Positions 5,473 through 7,236 of a DNA stretch of 7,236 nucleotides are shown here, one piece after another (position 1 is the first letter of the stretch; each line of letters starts with the position of its first letter). The DNA comes from CAYQAE01 sp964415445 [NCBI: uncultured archaeon] (lineage in GTDB: Archaea > CAYQAE01): the NCBI GenBank assembly GCA_964415445.1, contig CAYQAE010000087.1, positions 1-7,236 of the forward strand. Direction: 5' to 3'. A program made the position numbers and the translations under genes. Under the pieces are notes generated by a model. It searched no databases, was not told the DNA's origin, and worked only from the letters and a program-made list of their open reading frames with translations.

Positions 5473-5498
5473 AAGTCTAAATTGTTATTTTTAGATTT
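5473..5498 (-). terminator. Weak stem-loop after the copper ATPase, possible terminator
   Basis: TCTAAA (5476-5481) and TTTAGA (5490-5495) form a 6-bp stem with an 8-base loop, beginning about 10 bases past the ATPase stop. On the minus strand it is followed by CTTCTTTTG, a modest T-rich tract. The stem is AT-rich and weak, and archaeal termination often needs only the T tract. Confidence 0.3.
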
Positions 5499-5508
5499 TA
5501 ATAGTCTT

Positions 5509-7236
5509 TTATAAAATGACTTTATGTTTTTTTATATTCAAAAATTTAGCATTAATTGCAACAATTACTGTACTTAGTGACATTAAAATTGCACCAACTG
5601 CTGGACTTAGTAGTATGCCATAATTATATAATAACCCTGCAGCTAGGGGTATAGCTAGTGCATTATATCCTGTTGCCCAAAATAAATTTTGAACAATTTT
5701 ATTATAAGTAGTTTGTGAAAATATTATTGCTAGTGCAGCATCTAGGGGATTATTTTTAACTAGTATGATATCTGCAGCTTCAATTGCAACATCAGTTCCA
5801 GCTCCAATTGCAATTCCTACATCAGCCTGGGCTAGTGCAGGTGCATCATTTACACCATCACCAACCATTGCAACAGTGATTCCTCTTGATTGGACTTCTT
5901 TTACTTTTTGAGCTTTTTTATCAGGTAATACTTCTGCAAAGTATTCGTCTAATCCTAATTCATCTGCTACCCATTTTGCAACATTTTTATTATCTCCTGT
6001 TACCATCATACATTGAATTCCACGTTTTTTTAAAGTCGAAATTGCTTCTTTTGCTTCATCTCTTATAATATCTGCTAGGGCTATTGCACCTACTACTTTA
6101 TCATCTATTAATATAAAAACAACAGTTTTACCTTGCTTTGACAATTCTTTAAATTTAGGATCTTCTATCATTTGATTTTTTTCTTCTAAATATCGAGGAC
6201 TTACTACTTTAACATTATGTCCATTTACTTGAGATTGTGCGCCTTTTCCTGGAATGGAACTAAACTTTTCAATTGAATATGTCTCTTTTGATGTTGCAAC
6301 TATTGCTTTTGCAATTGAATGTTCAGAATTAGTCTCAACTGATGCTGCATATTTTAGTATTTCTTTTTCATCTATATCATCTGAAAAAGTAAGGATATTA
6401 CTTACTCCAAATTCTCCTTTAGTTAGAGTTCCAGTTTTGTCAAAAATAATAGTTTGGATGTTGCGAGCTGATTCAAATGAAGATCTATCTCTAATTAGGA
6501 GTCCATTTTTTGCAGCAAGCACAGTAGATACTGCAATTACTAGTGGTACTGCAAGTCCTAGTGCATGAGGACAGGTGATAACCATAACAGTTACAGTTCT
6601 CTCAAGTGAGAATACAAAATTTTTATCAAAGATAAATAACCATAAATATAAAGTTATTGCTCCAGCAGTTAATGCAATAATTGTAAGATACTTTGCAGCT
6701 CGATCTGCTAAAGTTTGAGCTTTTGATTTGCTCTCTTGTGCTTCTTTAACTAAATTTACCATTTGTGAGAAAAATGAATCTTTTCCTGCTTTTTGAATTT
6801 CGACTTTTATTGATCCTTCTCCATTGATAGATCCACCTATAACATTTGAATCTTTAGATTTCGATACTGGTTTTGATTCTCCTGTTAGCATTGCTTCATT
6901 TACTGAAGTTTCACCCTCTATTACTTTGCCATCTGCAGGTATTTTTTCACCTGGTTTTACTAATACAATATCTTCTTTTTTTAGATCATCTAAGTTAACA
7001 TCTTGAACTTTGTCATTAACAATTTTATGGGCTACAGTTGGCATTAATTTGGTTAATTCTTCTAAAGCTTCAGATGCACCTATAACAGATTTCATCTCAA
7101 TCCAATGACCTAAAAGCATGATATCAATAAGTGTAACAATTTCCCAAAAGAAAAATTTACCACTTAGACCAAATACTACTGCACTACTGTATAAATATGC
7201 TGTAGTGATAGCAACTGCAATTAATGTCATCATACC
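5509..7236 (-). CDS. copB: Copper-transporting P1B-type ATPase, CopB group (N-terminus cut by window)
   Basis: ATP-driven membrane pump exporting copper. The frame is open to the right edge and Gly precedes the first visible Met-Met-Thr-Leu, a sequence internal to relatives, so the true start, any His-rich N-terminus and the first membrane helices lie outside. Visible positions, counted from the Met at 7233: T-G-E-S (117-120) of the actuator domain; C-P-H (221-223) in the transport helix, the signature of the P1B-3/CopB group rather than C-P-C of CopA; D-K-T-G-T (265-269) with phosphorylated Asp265; E-H-S (304-306) in the nucleotide domain; T-G-D (412-414); and G-D-G-V-N-D (458-463). The last two helices carry G-Y-N (522-524) and S-P-A-V-G-A with M-S-x-S-T (543-555), both typical of CopB. 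Cu(I) versus Cu(II) preference is not settled by sequence. It lies upstream of the iron transporter on the same strand, 163 bases away. Confidence 0.95.
   Translation of the reverse strand, partial: GMMTLIAVAITTAYLYSSAVVFGLSGKFFFWEIVTLIDIMLLGHWIEMKSVIGASEALEELTKLMPTVAHKIVNDKVQDVNLDDLKKEDIVLVKPGEKIPADGKVIEGETSVNEAMLTGESKPVSKSKDSNVIGGSINGEGSIKVEIQKAGKDSFFSQMVNLVKEAQESKSKAQTLADRAAKYLTIIALTAGAITLYLWLFIFDKNFVFSLERTVTVMVITCPHALGLAVPLVIAVSTVLAAKNGLLIRDRSSFESARNIQTIIFDKTGTLTKGEFGVSNILTFSDDIDEKEILKYAASVETNSEHSIAKAIVATSKETYSIEKFSSIPGKGAQSQVNGHNVKVVSPRYLEEKNQMIEDPKFKELSKQGKTVVFILIDDKVVGAIALADIIRDEAKEAISTLKKRGIQCMMVTGDNKNVAKWVADELGLDEYFAEVLPDKKAQKVKEVQSRGITVAMVGDGVNDAPALAQADVGIAIGAGTDVAIEAADIILVKNNPLDAALAIIFSQTTYNKIVQNLFWATGYNALAIPLAAGLLYNYGILLSPAVGAILMSLSTVIVAINAKFLNIKKHKVIL

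Larger units (their letters stand above)
5346..5508. other. Intergenic region between the copper ATPase and the iron transporter
   Basis: This 163-base AT-rich spacer is the longest non-coding stretch here. I see no credible ORF or tRNA in it. It should hold the end of the ATPase transcript and the promoter of the transporter. Contents I can point to are a weak stem-loop near the ATPase stop, an ATTAAAC/GTTTAAT dyad (5421-5427 and 5449-5455), a run of seven T on the minus strand (5403-5409), and a TATA-like element nearer the transporter start. Confidence 0.6.

Noticed and set aside
5346-5508. Small RNA or riboswitch in the longest spacer
   Set aside because: Only weak AT-rich stems are visible and I recognise no known RNA structure; chance folding is the simpler explanation.
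5886-7006. Three plus-strand open frames opposite the copper ATPase
   Set aside because: All are antisense to conserved ATPase motifs, with low-complexity translations and no ribosome sites.
1-7236. CRISPR array, insertion sequence, toxin-antitoxin or defence genes
   Set aside because: There are no spaced direct repeats, terminal inverted repeats, transposase, nuclease or toxin motifs in any supported frame; the kinase P-loop was considered as a zeta-toxin, but the ATP-cone-like N-terminus and metabolic operon do not fit.

Overview
This window is a compact, AT-rich stretch (roughly 30% G+C by eye) that reads as archaeal chromosome, most likely from a small-genome DPANN-type lineage such as Woesearchaeota or a relative. 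Four things point that way: a 2-phosphoglycerate kinase with an ATP-cone-like N-terminus, a regulator made of two Lrp/AsnC modules in tandem, TATA-like boxes about 26 bases upstream of start codons that lack a Shine-Dalgarno site, and clear Shine-Dalgarno sites in front of genes inside operons. The lineage is an inference; no rRNA or other marker is present.

Layout. Bases 1-1248 (+) carry a small heat-shock protein (Hsp20), a one-cluster ferredoxin and a hemerythrin-like diiron protein, very likely one operon. Bases 1250-3423 (-) carry a second operon, read right to left: 2-phosphoglycerate kinase, an L-lactate dehydrogenase, and a small very acidic protein of unknown function. Its junctions are extremely tight (a 1-base gap, then a Shine-Dalgarno site overlapping a stop codon). 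A 95-base divergent promoter region (3424-3518) separates it from the tandem Lrp/AsnC regulator (3519-4481, +). That regulator abuts, stop to stop with no spacer, a ferritin-like/VIT1 membrane iron transporter (4482-5345, -). After a 163-base spacer comes a copper-transporting P1B-type ATPase of the CopB group (5509 to the right edge, -), whose N-terminus lies outside the window.

How the genes fit together. The left operon and the right-hand genes share a theme of oxygen, iron and copper handling: diiron protein, Fe-S electron carrier, iron-sequestering membrane protein, copper exporter and a holdase chaperone. The central operon belongs to lower glycolysis: one enzyme acts on 2-phosphoglycerate and the other reduces pyruvate to lactate to recycle NAD+. 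The divergent regulator is the natural candidate to control that operon and itself, and an A7-GATG-T7 dyad lies over its own promoter. I found no mobile element, CRISPR array, tRNA or rRNA. All genes belong to or resemble known families except the 91-residue acidic protein.
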